From positions 248,001 through 312,000 of the forward strand of contig JAEKKJ010000006.1 of the NCBI GenBank assembly GCA_019510435.1: 64,000 nucleotides of DNA, read 5' to 3'. The notes below the pieces were generated by a model that saw only the letters and a program-made list of their open reading frames with translations, was not told the DNA's origin and did not search any database. Numbering within the stretch: the stretch's first letter is position 1; each line of letters opens with the position of its first letter. A program made the translations under genes and the position numbers. Shown one piece after another: positions 25,085 to 37,104 of this stretch. The stretch is from Caulobacterales bacterium (lineage in GTDB: Bacteria > Pseudomonadota > Alphaproteobacteria > Caulobacterales > Caulobacteraceae).

Positions 25085-27601
25085 ATGAAGTCCGTCCTCT
25101 TCGCGGCGGCCGCCGCGTCTGCGCTCGCCTGCGCCCTGCCCGCCCTGGCGGGGGACGCGCCGGACAGCGCCAACGCCGTCCAGGAGGTGGTGGTCACCGG
25201 CCGCGCCGGCACCCTGGCGCAGAAGAAGGTGGAGGCCAGCTACGCCATCACCGCCATCGGCGAGGCCAAGCTGCAGATGCAGGCGCCGGTGAGCGTCGCC
25301 GAGGTGCTGAAGAACGTGCCCGGCTATTGGGTCGAGGCCTCCGGCGGCGTCGGCGGCGCCAACATCCGCGCCCGCGGCATCCCGATCGAGGGCTATGCGG
25401 CGGTGGGCATCCAGGAGGACGGCCTGCCGATCCAGCACGACGGCGGCCTGGGCTTCCTGAACACCGACTTCTCGTTCCGGCTGGACGAGACGGTGGAGCG
25501 GGTCGAGGTGGTGCGCGGCGGGCCCTCGTCGGTGTTCGCCTCCTACGCCCCGGCCGGGGTGGTCAACTTCATCACCCGCCGCGGCTCCGAGGACCACGTC
25601 ACCGGCGTGGTGAAGGGCGAGGTCGGCGACTACGGCCTCTATCGCGGCGACGCCTGGATCGGCGGGCCGCTGGCCGGCTTCCGCGTGGGCCTGGGCGGCT
25701 TCTACCGGCGCGACGACGGCATCCGCGATCCGGGCTGGACGGCCGACAAGGGCGGCCAGATCCGCGGCACCATCGGCCGCGACTTCGAGCACGGCGGCTT
25801 CGACTTCGACGTCAAGCACATCAAGGACAAGTCGATCTTCTACCTGCCGGTCCCGCTGACCAAGAATTCCAGCGGCGACGCGACCGGCCTGCCGGGCTTC
25901 GACCCCAACTTCGGCACCCTCGCGGGGCCGGAGACGGCCCACCTGATGTTTCGCACCGAGAAGGGGCCGTTCGACTTCGACCAGACCCGCGGCTCCGACG
26001 TGGACCTGACGCAGTACACGCTGAAGGCGCACGTGGACGTGGGCGGCTGGACCATCTCCAACGGCCTGCGCTACCACGACACCGACTTCAGCCGCGCGGC
26101 CCTGTTCCCCAACAGCCCGATCAGCGGCGCGGCGCGCATCGCCCAGGACCTGGGCCGCGGCGCGGCGCTGGGCGTGGTGTCCGGCCGGCTGACCTATGTG
26201 AACGGCGGCGGCGCCTTCAGCCCGACCCAGAACGGCAACGGCCTGGTGATGGACGCGGCCGTGCGCGAGCAGGACATCACCCTGAAGGAGTGGATCGACG
26301 ACCTGCGCTTCCAGCACAAGTTCGACTTCGGCAGCCAGAGCCACGACGTGAGCCTGGGCTTCTACTACGCCAAGGCCGACGAGAGCTTCAAACAGCGCGG
26401 CTCGCAGGTCCTGATCGACATCGAGGACAATGCGCGGCTCCTGAACCTGCAGGGCCTGAACGCGGCGGGCCAGGTGGTGGCCGACTTCACCGAGAACGGC
26501 TTCTCCCGCTACGGCTCGCAGTTCAACAACGCCTCGGGCGGGTCGAAGAGCTATGCGCTGTACGCCGCCGACGAATGGCGGCTCACCGACAAGCTGCGGA
26601 TCGACCTGGGCGCGCGCTGGGAGAAGATCGACCTCTCGGGCCAGAACGAGCGCAGCGCGACGATCAACCTGGGCCAGACGGCGAGCTTCGCGGACGACCA
26701 GGCGATCGCCGGCACCGGCGTGTTCGACGCCCTGGACCGCAGCTTCCATGGCTGGTCCGGCACGGCGGCGGTGAACTACCAGTTCCAGCCCGACGTCGGG
26801 GCCTATGTCCGCTACACCCGCGCCTTCCGCCTGCCCTCGCTGGGCGACTTCATCACCAACCCGACCAACACCGCGCCGCGGACCCAGAAGTTCGACCTGG
26901 CCGAGGCCGGGCTGAAGATCGATAAGCCGCTCTACAGCGCCTACCTCACGGGGTTCTATTCGAAGTTCAACAGCCAGAGCTTCTCGGAAACCCGCTACGA
27001 CCAGGCCACCAACTCGTTCATCTCGACGACCCAGTTCGGCGCCAGCCGGGCCTATGGCTTCGAGCTGGAGACCACGATCCGGCCGACCTCGTTCTTCGAC
27101 GTGGCCTTCGCCGCGACGGTGCAGGACTCCCAGGTCAAGAACCTGATCTTCAACCAGGCGGTGGCCAAGGTGGGCGGCGCCTGCCCGCTGGCGTCCGACA
27201 CCCCGACCGCGGGCTCAAGCTGCCTGCGCCGGTTCGACTTCGACGGCCACCAGCAGGTGCGCACGCCCAAGGTCAGCCTTAGGGCGACGCCGGGCGTGAA
27301 CCTGCTGGACGGCCGGCTGCGCGCCGAGCTGGACGTGCAGTACTTCGGCAACCGCTACTCGGACCTGGCCAACCTGACGGTGATCCCGGACTACACCCTG
27401 GTGAACGCCCAGGTGCGCTTCAACGTCACCGACCAGCTGCAGCTGTTCGTCTATGGCACCAACCTCACCAATGAGGTCGGCCTGACCGAACGCAACCCGC
27501 GGGCGGGCCAGTTCATCTCCGACGACGCCAATTCCGAGTTCTACCTGGGCCGGCCCGAGCTGGGCCGCTCCTTCCGCGCGGCCGTGCTATATCGCTTCTA
27601 G
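25085..27601 (+). CDS. TonB-dependent outer-membrane receptor
   Basis: 838 residues. Signal peptide (about 1-22, ending ALPALA), TonB box-like VQEVVVTGRAG near 33-43, plug domain with LKNVPGYWVEASGGVGGANI and RVEVVRGGPSSVFASYAPAG, then a 22-strand barrel ending in the C-terminal aromatic pattern SFRAAVLYRF. It transports an unidentified substrate; the next gene, a PHP hydrolase, overlaps by one base, so they form an operon and the receptor may supply that enzyme's substrate. AT-rich promoter region upstream (24960-25070). Confidence 0.94.
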   Translation: MKSVLFAAAAASALACALPALAGDAPDSANAVQEVVVTGRAGTLAQKKVEASYAITAIGEAKLQMQAPVSVAEVLKNVPGYWVEASGGVGGANIRARGIPIEGYAAVGIQEDGLPIQHDGGLGFLNTDFSFRLDETVERVEVVRGGPSSVFASYAPAGVVNFITRRGSEDHVTGVVKGEVGDYGLYRGDAWIGGPLAGFRVGLGGFYRRDDGIRDPGWTADKGGQIRGTIGRDFEHGGFDFDVKHIKDKSIFYLPVPLTKNSSGDATGLPGFDPNFGTLAGPETAHLMFRTEKGPFDFDQTRGSDVDLTQYTLKAHVDVGGWTISNGLRYHDTDFSRAALFPNSPISGAARIAQDLGRGAALGVVSGRLTYVNGGGAFSPTQNGNGLVMDAAVREQDITLKEWIDDLRFQHKFDFGSQSHDVSLGFYYAKADESFKQRGSQVLIDIEDNARLLNLQGLNAAGQVVADFTENGFSRYGSQFNNASGGSKSYALYAADEWRLTDKLRIDLGARWEKIDLSGQNERSATINLGQTASFADDQAIAGTGVFDALDRSFHGWSGTAAVNYQFQPDVGAYVRYTRAFRLPSLGDFITNPTNTAPRTQKFDLAEAGLKIDKPLYSAYLTGFYSKFNSQSFSETRYDQATNSFISTTQFGASRAYGFELETTIRPTSFFDVAFAATVQDSQVKNLIFNQAVAKVGGACPLASDTPTAGSSCLRRFDFDGHQQVRTPKVSLRATPGVNLLDGRLRAELDVQYFGNRYSDLANLTVIPDYTLVNAQVRFNVTDQLQLFVYGTNLTNEVGLTERNPRAGQFISDDANSEFYLGRPELGRSFRAAVLYRF

Positions 27602-29067
27602 TGAGGCGAACGGCGGCGACACTCATCGGCCTGTTCCTCGCGGCGGCGCTGGCCGTCGCGGGGACCGTCCATGCCCAAGCCGCCGCGCCCGCCGCCCGCA
27701 CCCTGACCCTGACAGGCGTCCTCACCGGGGCCGACCACCAGACCTATCGGGAGATCCCGTTCAAGGTGCCGCCCGGGACCACCGGGGTCACCGTCGCCTT
27801 CGAGTACACCGGCAAGGACCAGAAGGCGGTGATCGACCTGGGCCTGCGCGACACCCAGCGGTTCCGCGGCTGGAGCGGCGGCAACAAGGCGCGGTTCACG
27901 GTCACCGAGACCTGGGCGACGCCGTCGTACCTGCCCGGCCCCCTGCCCGCGGGCGTGTGGAAGCTGATCCTGGGCGTGCCGAACCTGCGCCAGGACGGCC
28001 ACGCGGACTACACCGCCCGGATCACCCTCAGCCGCGATCCGACCTTCCATGGCTTCGCCGACGCGCCGCTGAGGACGGGCCTGGCCTGGTACCGCGGCGA
28101 CCTGCACATGCACACCGAGCACTCCGACGGCTCGTGTCCCAGCCGCACCGGCAAGCGCACGCCGTGCCCGCTGTTCCGGACGCTGGAGGCGGCGGCCGCG
28201 CGCGGCCTCGATTTCGTGGCGGTGAGCGACCACAACACCAGCTCGCACTTCCAGGACCTGGCCGAGCTGCAGGGCTATTATGACGACCTGCTGCTGATCC
28301 CGGGCCGGGAGATCACCACCTTCCACGGGCATATGAACGTCTGGGGCGTCACCGCGCCGCTGGACTTCCAGCTGGGCGGGCGGCGTGCGCCGACGATCGC
28401 GCGGATCCTGGACGAGGTGGAGGCCGCGCACGGGGTGGCCTCGCTGAACCACCCGGCCCTGCCCTCCGGCGAGGCCTGCATGGGCTGCGGCTGGACGGCG
28501 GAGACCGACTTCGCGCGCATCCCGGCGATCGAGGTGGTCAACGCCGCCAACGCCAATGGCCCGCTGTCGGGGCTGGCCTTCTGGGAGGCGCGGCTGGACG
28601 CGGGCCTGCACGTCACCGCGGTGGGCGGCTCCGACAACCACGACGCCAGCCTGCCGCCGGAGCGCAACGTGGGCCGGCCCACGACGGTGGTGCGGGCCGA
28701 GAACCTGTCGCAGGACGCGATCCTGGCGGCGATCCGCGCCGGCCATGTGTTCGTCGACGCCGAGGGCTCGGCCGACCGGCTGCTGGAGGTGACCGCCCAC
28801 GCCGGCGGTCGCAACGCCGAGATGGGCGACCGGCTGGCGAGCAACGGCGAGGCGGTGGCCCTGACGGTGCACGTGGCCCATGCGGCGGGCGGGCGGCTGC
28901 GGTTCGCCGGGCCGGCGGCGGACGGGCTGTCCACGCCGGACGCCCTGGGCGCCGACACCCTCCTCAGCCTGCCGCTGGGCGCGGGAGCCAGGGGCTGGCT
29001 GCGGGTGGACGTGCTGGGCCCGGACGGCTCGCTCTGGCTGCTGGGCAACCCGATCTGGGTGGAGTGA
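27601..29067 (+). CDS. CehA/McbA family PHP-domain metallohydrolase (secreted)
   Basis: 488 residues with an N-terminal signal peptide (about 1-27, MRRTAATLIGLFLAAALAVA). The PHP catalytic domain starts around residue 165: GDLHMHTEHSDGS (H-x-H metal site), FVAVSDHNTSSH, HGVASLNHPALPSG, and VGGSDNHDASLPP, all expected metal ligands of a trinuclear-type site. The N-terminal 150 residues form a beta-rich domain. In the family, CehA cleaves carbamate insecticides and others cleave phosphodiesters; substrate here is unknown. GTG start overlaps the receptor's stop by one base. Periplasmic location is inferred from the signal peptide. Confidence 0.88.
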   Translation: MRRTAATLIGLFLAAALAVAGTVHAQAAAPAARTLTLTGVLTGADHQTYREIPFKVPPGTTGVTVAFEYTGKDQKAVIDLGLRDTQRFRGWSGGNKARFTVTETWATPSYLPGPLPAGVWKLILGVPNLRQDGHADYTARITLSRDPTFHGFADAPLRTGLAWYRGDLHMHTEHSDGSCPSRTGKRTPCPLFRTLEAAAARGLDFVAVSDHNTSSHFQDLAELQGYYDDLLLIPGREITTFHGHMNVWGVTAPLDFQLGGRRAPTIARILDEVEAAHGVASLNHPALPSGEACMGCGWTAETDFARIPAIEVVNAANANGPLSGLAFWEARLDAGLHVTAVGGSDNHDASLPPERNVGRPTTVVRAENLSQDAILAAIRAGHVFVDAEGSADRLLEVTAHAGGRNAEMGDRLASNGEAVALTVHVAHAAGGRLRFAGPAADGLSTPDALGADTLLSLPLGAGARGWLRVDVLGPDGSLWLLGNPIWVE

Positions 29068-29080
29068 GGGGGGCTTTTCC

Positions 29081-29288
29081 TACCTCCCCCGCGCAGCGGC
29101 GGGAGGGGGACCAGTCGCCGAGCGTAGCGGAGAGCGACTGGTGGAGGGGGCGAGCCTCAGGCTCAGCGGATCGACCTGGCGGTTGTAGGCTCAGTGGATG
29201 GGGCTCGCCCCCTCCACCATCCGCTCTTCAGCCGGCTCGCGCCGGCTTCGGCGGACGGTCCCCCTCCCGCCGCTTCGCGGGGGAGGTA
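29081..29288. repeat. Intergenic palindrome, terminal-hairpin family (copy 2)
   Basis: Opens TACCTCCCCCGCGCAGCGGC and closes GCCGCTTCGCGGGGGAGGTA, complementary outer arms that are also hairpins. Inner arms GTGGAGGGGGCGAGCC and GGCTCGCCCCCTCCACC face each other. It fills the gap between the PHP gene and the convergent hybrid kinase, so it may act as a bidirectional terminator. Confidence 0.85.
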
Positions 29289-29358
29289 AGAGCTTGCGCC
29301 GCGCCTGCGGCGCCTCCCGGCGGCGAGGGTCAGGGTGTCGGCGATCGGCCCGCCCAGC

Positions 29359-31866
<2,508 letters not shown>

Positions 31867-32009
31867 CGTCCGTGGGACCACATCAATCGGGCACTTTTGA
31901 ACCAGGTTCGTTGAGACGGGGTAAAACTTGCTTTTTCATAGGGATATGGCCGCGGCGGCGAGGCCTGGGGATTTGACGTCGCGGTATCGGCGCCGCTTTC
32001 ATGGGCGCC

Positions 32010-33200
32010 ATGAGCACCTATCGCATCGGCGTCATCGGGTTGGGGCAGCGGATCGCCCATGTGCTGGCGGCGATGAAGGAGGTGGGCTGGGACCTGGACC
32101 TGGCCGCCTATGTGGACCCCGCGCCGGTGGGGGCGCCGATCCTGGCGGCGGCGCAGATCCCCCTGGGCCGGCAATGCGCGGACCCGGCCGAGCTGCTGGC
32201 GCGCGGGCGCTACGACCTTTTGATGCTGGGCGCGCCCAACCACCTGCACCTGGAGCACCTGCTGGTGGCGCTGGAGGCGGGCGCGCCGATCTTCGCCGAG
32301 AAGCCGATCGTGCGCACCGAGGCGGAGACGCAGGTGCTGGCGCGGCGGCTGGCGCGGGCGGGGACGCCGCCGGTCCATGTGGGGCTGGTGATGCGCTCGC
32401 TGCCCATCGTGCGCGAGGTGGTGCGGCGCGTGCGGGCCGGCGACCTGGGCGAGGTGGTCTCGCTGGACGCCACCGAGCACCTGCCGCCCGAGCACGGGGG
32501 CTACCTGGCGCGCAACTGGCGGCGGCGCCAGGCGTGGGGCGGCTCCTACCTGCTGGACAAGGTGGTGCACGACTTCGACATCTTCGGCGTGCTGGCCGGG
32601 GCGCGGGCGGCGCGGGTGGCGAGCTTCGGCGGCCGGCGGATCTTCACCCCGGAGCGGGGCGACGGGCCACGGGCCTATGAGGACGGCTCGGCCGCCTACG
32701 CCCTGCGCGACGCCGGCTGGGCGGCGGCCAACGACGCCTTCCAGTCGGACATGGACGTCACCGACCACCAGGTGGCCATGGTGGAATATGAGAACGAGGT
32801 GCGCCTGTCGTTCCACGCCAACAGCCACGTGGGCCTGGGCGAGCGGCGCTGGTACGTGGCCGGGACCGAGGGCACGCTGATCGCCGACCTGGTGCGCAAC
32901 CGGCTGATGGCGCGGCGCGCGCTGTTCCGCGGCAAGCCGGAGCGGATCGACTATGGCGGCGTCACCGCCGACGCGCACAACGGGGCCGACCAGGAGATGG
33001 CGCGGGACCTGCTGGCGGCGCTGGAGGGCCGGGCGGCGTTCCCGGTGACCCCGTACGAGTCGATGGAGGCCGGGCTGACCGTCATGGCCATCGACCAGGC
33101 CATGGAGACCCGCCAGGTGGTGGAGTGCGGACCGATGTGGGCGCGCTACGATGCGGCCTGTTCAGGCGCTGAGGACCGCCTCGCCGAGGAGGTCCTGTAG
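32010..33200 (+). CDS. Gfo/Idh/MocA family NAD(P)-dependent oxidoreductase
   Basis: About 396 residues. N-terminal Rossmann loop YRIGVIGLGQRIAHVLAAMK, then LLMLGAPNHLHLEHLLVALE and the catalytic-pocket motif IFAEKPIVRTEAE (Glu-Lys-Pro). The substrate domain follows with LDKVVHDFDIFGVL, containing an Asp-His-like catalytic region. Members act on sugars, inositols or sugar acids. ATG 32010 is used; ATG 32001 in MGAMSTYR is possible. Its 3' end overlaps the PIG-L gene on the other strand by 39 bases (convergent). Substrate unknown, but it may share one with the deacetylase. Confidence 0.88.
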   Translation: MSTYRIGVIGLGQRIAHVLAAMKEVGWDLDLAAYVDPAPVGAPILAAAQIPLGRQCADPAELLARGRYDLLMLGAPNHLHLEHLLVALEAGAPIFAEKPIVRTEAETQVLARRLARAGTPPVHVGLVMRSLPIVREVVRRVRAGDLGEVVSLDATEHLPPEHGGYLARNWRRRQAWGGSYLLDKVVHDFDIFGVLAGARAARVASFGGRRIFTPERGDGPRAYEDGSAAYALRDAGWAAANDAFQSDMDVTDHQVAMVEYENEVRLSFHANSHVGLGERRWYVAGTEGTLIADLVRNRLMARRALFRGKPERIDYGGVTADAHNGADQEMARDLLAALEGRAAFPVTPYESMEAGLTVMAIDQAMETRQVVECGPMWARYDAACSGAEDRLAEEVL

Positions 33201-33914
33201 CCGGGGGGTCTTCGGATAGGGTTCGTGGCGGTATTGGCGGAAGCCCTCGGCCAGCTCGACGCCGAGGTCGCGGCCGACGCGGCGGGTCCAGCGCTCCATG
33301 TCGGCCAGGTGGTCGGCGATGCCGTGCTGCTTGCGGACCCAGGCGGCCTGGCTCTCGTGCCTGGCCAGCATCGCCTGCTTGAGCGCGAAGGTTTCGCCCA
33401 CGTCGACGCCGAAGTCGCGGAGCACGCGCGCGCCCGCGCGGTCGCGGCCGCCCACCGGGTCCATGAAGTAGAGGTGCGGGATGGCCGGCGTCGCGGGGGC
33501 CGGGCCGGTCCGGTAGTTGGCCACCGGGGCGGCGAAGCAGGCGTCGCGGGCCAGCTGGCTGATCGCCTCGTGGTCGGGGTGGTAGTCGACCGGCGAGGCG
33601 GTGATGACGATGTCCGGGGCGAGGCTGCGAATGAGTTCGGTCACCGCCCGGCGCGACGGGTCGTCGTTGAACACGCCGAGGTCGGGAAAGCCCAGGCAGA
33701 AGTAGTCGGCGCCGATCAGCGCGGCGGCGGCCGCGGCCTCGGCCTGGCGAATCCGCCCGGTTTGCTGCGGATCGTGCTCGGCCGAACCGCCCTCGCCGGC
33801 GGTGGCCGTGGCGATGGTGACCGCATGGCCGTCCCGGCTCAGCAGCGCCAGCGTCCCGGCCGCCAGCCACTCAACGTCGTCCGGATGGGCGTGGAGGGCG
33901 AGGATGCGCGCCAT
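33162..33914 (-). CDS. PIG-L family deacetylase
   Basis: 250 residues. The N-terminus has the zinc motif LALHAHPDDVEWLAAGTLAL (H-P-D-D), and the second ligand region DIVITASPVDYHPDHEAISQ. PIG-L/LmbE deacetylases remove acetyl groups from N-acetylglucosamine-type groups. The start overlaps the Lrp gene's stop by 4 bases (CAT/TCA junction at 33914), so it is coupled to the regulator. An ATG three bases upstream at 33917 is possible. Confidence 0.88.
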   Translation of the reverse strand: MARILALHAHPDDVEWLAAGTLALLSRDGHAVTIATATAGEGGSAEHDPQQTGRIRQAEAAAAAALIGADYFCLGFPDLGVFNDDPSRRAVTELIRSLAPDIVITASPVDYHPDHEAISQLARDACFAAPVANYRTGPAPATPAIPHLYFMDPVGGRDRAGARVLRDFGVDVGETFALKQAMLARHESQAAWVRKQHGIADHLADMERWTRRVGRDLGVELAEGFRQYRHEPYPKTPRLQDLLGEAVLSA

Positions 33915-34339
33915 CACCGGTCGAACTTGGTGGAGAGGACGAGGGAGGTGTTGGTGCGCTCGACGCCCTTCTGGGCGCCGATCTCGTCGATGGCGGCGTC
34001 CATCTCGGCGACGCCGGCGGCCTCGACGGTGGCGATCATGTCGAAGGGCCCGCTGACCGACTGCAGGCGGCGGACGGCCGGCATGCGCTTGAGGGCCGCG
34101 GTGACGGCGGCGGCCTGCTTGGGCTCGACGGTGAGCATGACGAAGGCGTGGACGCGGCCGGCCTCGTAGGCGCCGGCCAGGCGCACGGCGTAGCCGGCGA
34201 TGACGCCCGCGCGTTCCAGCTTGGCGAGCCGGCTCTGCACGGTGGTGCGCGAGAGGCCCAGCGCACGGGCGAGCTCGGCGACGGGCGCGCGGGCGTTGTC
34301 GCGCAGGCGGGCCAGCAGGTGTTCGTCGAGGTCGTCCAT
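33914..34339 (-). CDS. Lrp/AsnC family transcriptional regulator
   Basis: 141 residues: N-terminal HTH (LDEHLLARLRDNARAPVAEL and ALGLSRTTVQSRLAKLERAG) and a C-terminal RAM ligand domain (AFVMLTVEPKQ, VRRLQSVSGPFDMIATVEA). It is transcribed away from saccharopine dehydrogenase and ALDH7-type genes with 120 bases between the starts, the classical layout of an Lrp protein controlling adjacent amino-acid catabolism. The PIG-L gene is downstream on the same strand. Lysine or its breakdown products are the likely effector, inferred from neighbours. Confidence 0.92.
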   Translation of the reverse strand: MDDLDEHLLARLRDNARAPVAELARALGLSRTTVQSRLAKLERAGVIAGYAVRLAGAYEAGRVHAFVMLTVEPKQAAAVTAALKRMPAVRRLQSVSGPFDMIATVEAAGVAEMDAAIDEIGAQKGVERTNTSLVLSTKFDR

Positions 34340-34459
34340 CGGCGGTTCGTCCAACAAGGGCGGCGATTCGCCCAGATTAGCCCCGCATATCGCCGGGGCG
34401 CCAATTGATAACGACAGCGGCCCGGCCGATTCTCTCCCGACGCGCGCAGGAGAAGCAGC

Positions 34460-35566
34460 ATGAAGACGGTGGGTGTCGTCGGGGCCGGCAAGATCGGCTC
34501 GACCGTGGTCGACCTTCTGGTCGGATCCGGGGCCTATGAGGTGGTGCTGGTCGACCAGTCGCCTGCGGCCCTGGCCCCGTTCGCCTATCGGACCGGCGTG
34601 ACGACCGCCGAGCGCGCCATCGACGCCCCGGAGGCCCTGGCCCAGGCGCTGGAGGGCTGTTTCGCGGTGGTGAACTGCGCGCCCTTCCACCTGACCACCT
34701 CGGTGGCCCGCGCCGCCAAGGCCGCCGGCGCCCACTACCTGGACCTGACCGAGGACGTGGCCGCGAGCCGGGTGGTGCGCGAGCTGGCGGCCGACGCCAA
34801 GACCGCCTTCATCCCGCAGTGCGGCCTGGCGCCCGGCTTCATCACCATCGCCGCCTGGGACCTGATCAAGCACTTCGACCAGCTGCACGACGTGCGCCTG
34901 CGGGTGGGCGCCCTGCCCCGCTATCCGTCCAACGCGCTGAACTACAACCTCACCTGGTCCACCGACGGGGTGATCAACGAGTACTGCGAGCCGTGCGAGG
35001 CCATCGTCAACGGCGCCCTGCGCGAGACGCCGGCGCTGGAGGAGTGCGAGGAGTTCTCGCTCGACGGCGTCACCTACGAGGCGTTCAACACCTCCGGCGG
35101 CCTCGGCACCCTGTGCCTGACCCTGGACGGCCAGGTGCGCAACCTCAACTACAAGACCATCCGCTATCCGGGCCACGCGGCGATCATGAAGGCGCTGCTG
35201 AACGACCTGAACCTGCGCAACCGGCGCGAGGTGCTGAAGGACATCCTGGAGAATTCGGTCCCGGCCACCATGCAGGATGTGGTGATCGTGTTCGTCACCG
35301 TCTCCGGGATGAAGGACGGGCGGCTGATGCAGGAGACCTATGTCAACAAGGTCTACGCCCAGCCCGTGGCCGGGGAGATGAAGAGCGCGATCCAGATCAC
35401 CACGGCGGGCGCGGCCTGCGCGGTGGTGGACATGCTGGCCGGCGGGCAGCTGCCGCAGACGGGCTTCATCCGCCAGGAGGACATCCCGCTGGCCGCCTTC
35501 CTCGCCAACCGGTTCGGCCGCTATTACGCCCCGGACGAGGTGTCCTTTCGCGCCGCCGCCGAGTAA
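34460..35566 (+). CDS. Saccharopine dehydrogenase family protein
   Basis: 368 residues. N-terminal Rossmann motif VGVVGAGKIGSTVVDLLVGS, then FAVVNCAPFHLTTSVARAAK and YLDLTEDV, typical of the lysine-forming saccharopine dehydrogenase branch. It oxidises saccharopine or an analogue with NAD. It starts after a good ribosome binding site (AGGAGAAGCAGC, ATG at 34460). The ALDH7-type gene follows 11 bases later, and an Lrp regulator is divergent. Together they fit degradation of lysine via saccharopine/2-aminoadipate semialdehyde. Confidence 0.87.
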   Translation: MKTVGVVGAGKIGSTVVDLLVGSGAYEVVLVDQSPAALAPFAYRTGVTTAERAIDAPEALAQALEGCFAVVNCAPFHLTTSVARAAKAAGAHYLDLTEDVAASRVVRELAADAKTAFIPQCGLAPGFITIAAWDLIKHFDQLHDVRLRVGALPRYPSNALNYNLTWSTDGVINEYCEPCEAIVNGALRETPALEECEEFSLDGVTYEAFNTSGGLGTLCLTLDGQVRNLNYKTIRYPGHAAIMKALLNDLNLRNRREVLKDILENSVPATMQDVVIVFVTVSGMKDGRLMQETYVNKVYAQPVAGEMKSAIQITTAGAACAVVDMLAGGQLPQTGFIRQEDIPLAAFLANRFGRYYAPDEVSFRAAAE

Positions 35567-35577
35567 TCCCTGAGGCC

Positions 35578-37104
35578 ATGATGACCGTCCAATCGAAGAT
35601 CTCCTCCGCCGCCGCGGAAGCCGCCGGCGTCCTGGACCGGCTGGGCGTGGCCCCGGCGCTCTGGACCGGCGGGAGCCGGCCGGTGCGCTCGCCGGTGACC
35701 GGCGAGGTGATGGCCCATGTGCATGACGCCTCGCCCGCGCAGGTCGGCGCGGCGATCGAGGCGGCGCACACGGCGTTCCTGACCTGGCGCAACGTTCCCG
35801 CTCCGCGGCGCGGCGAGCTGGTGCGGCTGCTCGGCGAGGAGCTGCGCGCGGCCAAGGCGGACCTCGGCGCCCTGGTGACCCTGGAGGCCGGCAAGGTGAC
35901 GTCGGAGTCCCTGGGCGAGGTCCAGGAGATGATCGACATCTGCGACTACGCCGTCGGCCTGTCGCGCCAGCTGTTCGGCCTGACCGTGGCGACCGAGCGC
36001 CCGGACCACCGGATGATGGAGACCTGGCACCCGCTGGGCGTGGTGGGGATCATCTCGGCGTTCAACTTCCCGGTGGCGGTGTGGTCGTGGAACGCGGCCC
36101 TGGCCTTCGTCTGCGGCGACGCCTGCGTGTGGAAGCCGTCGGAAAAGACGCCGCTGACGGCGCTGGCGGTGCAGGCGCTGTTCGAGCGCGCGGCCGCGAA
36201 GTTCGGCGAGGTCCCGGCCGGCCTGTCGTCGGTGGTGATCGGCGGGCGCGAGGTGGGCGAGGCCCTGGTCGACCATCCGAAGATCCCGCTGGTTTCGGCC
36301 ACCGGCTCGACCGCCATGGGCCGGGCGGTGGGCCCGCGGCTGGCGGGGCGCTTCGCCCGCGCCCTGCTGGAGCTGGGCGGCAACAATGCGGGGATCATCG
36401 CGCCCTCGGCCGACCTGGACCTGGCCCTGCGCGGCGTGGCCTTCGCGGCCATGGGCACCGCCGGCCAACGCTGCACCACCCTGCGGCGCCTGTTCGTGCA
36501 CGAGAGCCAGTATGACGCCTTCGTGCCGCGCCTGAAGGCCGCCTACGCCTCGGTGAAGGTGGGCGATCCGCGTGCGGCCGGCACGCTGGTCGGCCCGCTG
36601 ATCGACGAGCCCGGGTTCAAGGCGATGCAGCAGGCCCTGGCCGACGCCAAGGCGGCGGGCGGGAGCGTCCACGGCGGCGATCGGGTGGAGATGGGCGAGG
36701 CCTTCTACGCCCGCCCGGCGCTGGTGGAGATGCCGGGCCAGGTGGAGGTGGTGAAGCGGGAGACCTTCGCGCCGATCCTCTATGTGATGAAATACCGGAC
36801 GCTGGACGAGGCCATCGCCCTGCAGAACGACGTGCCCCAGGGCCTGTCGTCGTCGATCTTCACCAACGACATGCGCGAGGCGGAGCTCTTCATCTCGGCG
36901 CGCGGCTCGGACTGCGGCATCGCCAACGTCAACATCGGCCCGTCGGGCGCCGAGATCGGCGGGGCGTTCGGCGGCGAGAAGGAGACCGGCGGCGGCCGCG
37001 AGGCCGGCTCCGACAGCTGGAAGGCCTATATGCGCCGGGCCACTAACACCCTGAACTACGGCAAGACCCTGCCGCTCGCCCAGGGGGTGACGTTCGACGT
37101 CTGA
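35578..37104 (+). CDS. Aldehyde dehydrogenase, L-aminoadipate-semialdehyde/piperideine-6-carboxylate type
   Basis: 508 residues (two adjacent ATGs, 35578 and 35581). ALDH features: the catalytic Asn in GIISAFNFPVAVWSWN, nucleotide loop VSATGSTAMGRAVG, ELGGNNAGII with the conserved Glu, and the catalytic Cys in MGTAGQRCTTLRRLFV, then PILYVMKYRT and EIGGAFGGEKETGGGREAGS. The SGQRCTTLRR-type cysteine context and the C-terminal ETGGGREAGSD are those of ALDH7/AmaB enzymes, which oxidise 2-aminoadipate semialdehyde in lysine breakdown. It is in an operon with the saccharopine dehydrogenase. Confidence 0.9.
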   Translation: MMTVQSKISSAAAEAAGVLDRLGVAPALWTGGSRPVRSPVTGEVMAHVHDASPAQVGAAIEAAHTAFLTWRNVPAPRRGELVRLLGEELRAAKADLGALVTLEAGKVTSESLGEVQEMIDICDYAVGLSRQLFGLTVATERPDHRMMETWHPLGVVGIISAFNFPVAVWSWNAALAFVCGDACVWKPSEKTPLTALAVQALFERAAAKFGEVPAGLSSVVIGGREVGEALVDHPKIPLVSATGSTAMGRAVGPRLAGRFARALLELGGNNAGIIAPSADLDLALRGVAFAAMGTAGQRCTTLRRLFVHESQYDAFVPRLKAAYASVKVGDPRAAGTLVGPLIDEPGFKAMQQALADAKAAGGSVHGGDRVEMGEAFYARPALVEMPGQVEVVKRETFAPILYVMKYRTLDEAIALQNDVPQGLSSSIFTNDMREAELFISARGSDCGIANVNIGPSGAEIGGAFGGEKETGGGREAGSDSWKAYMRRATNTLNYGKTLPLAQGVTFDV

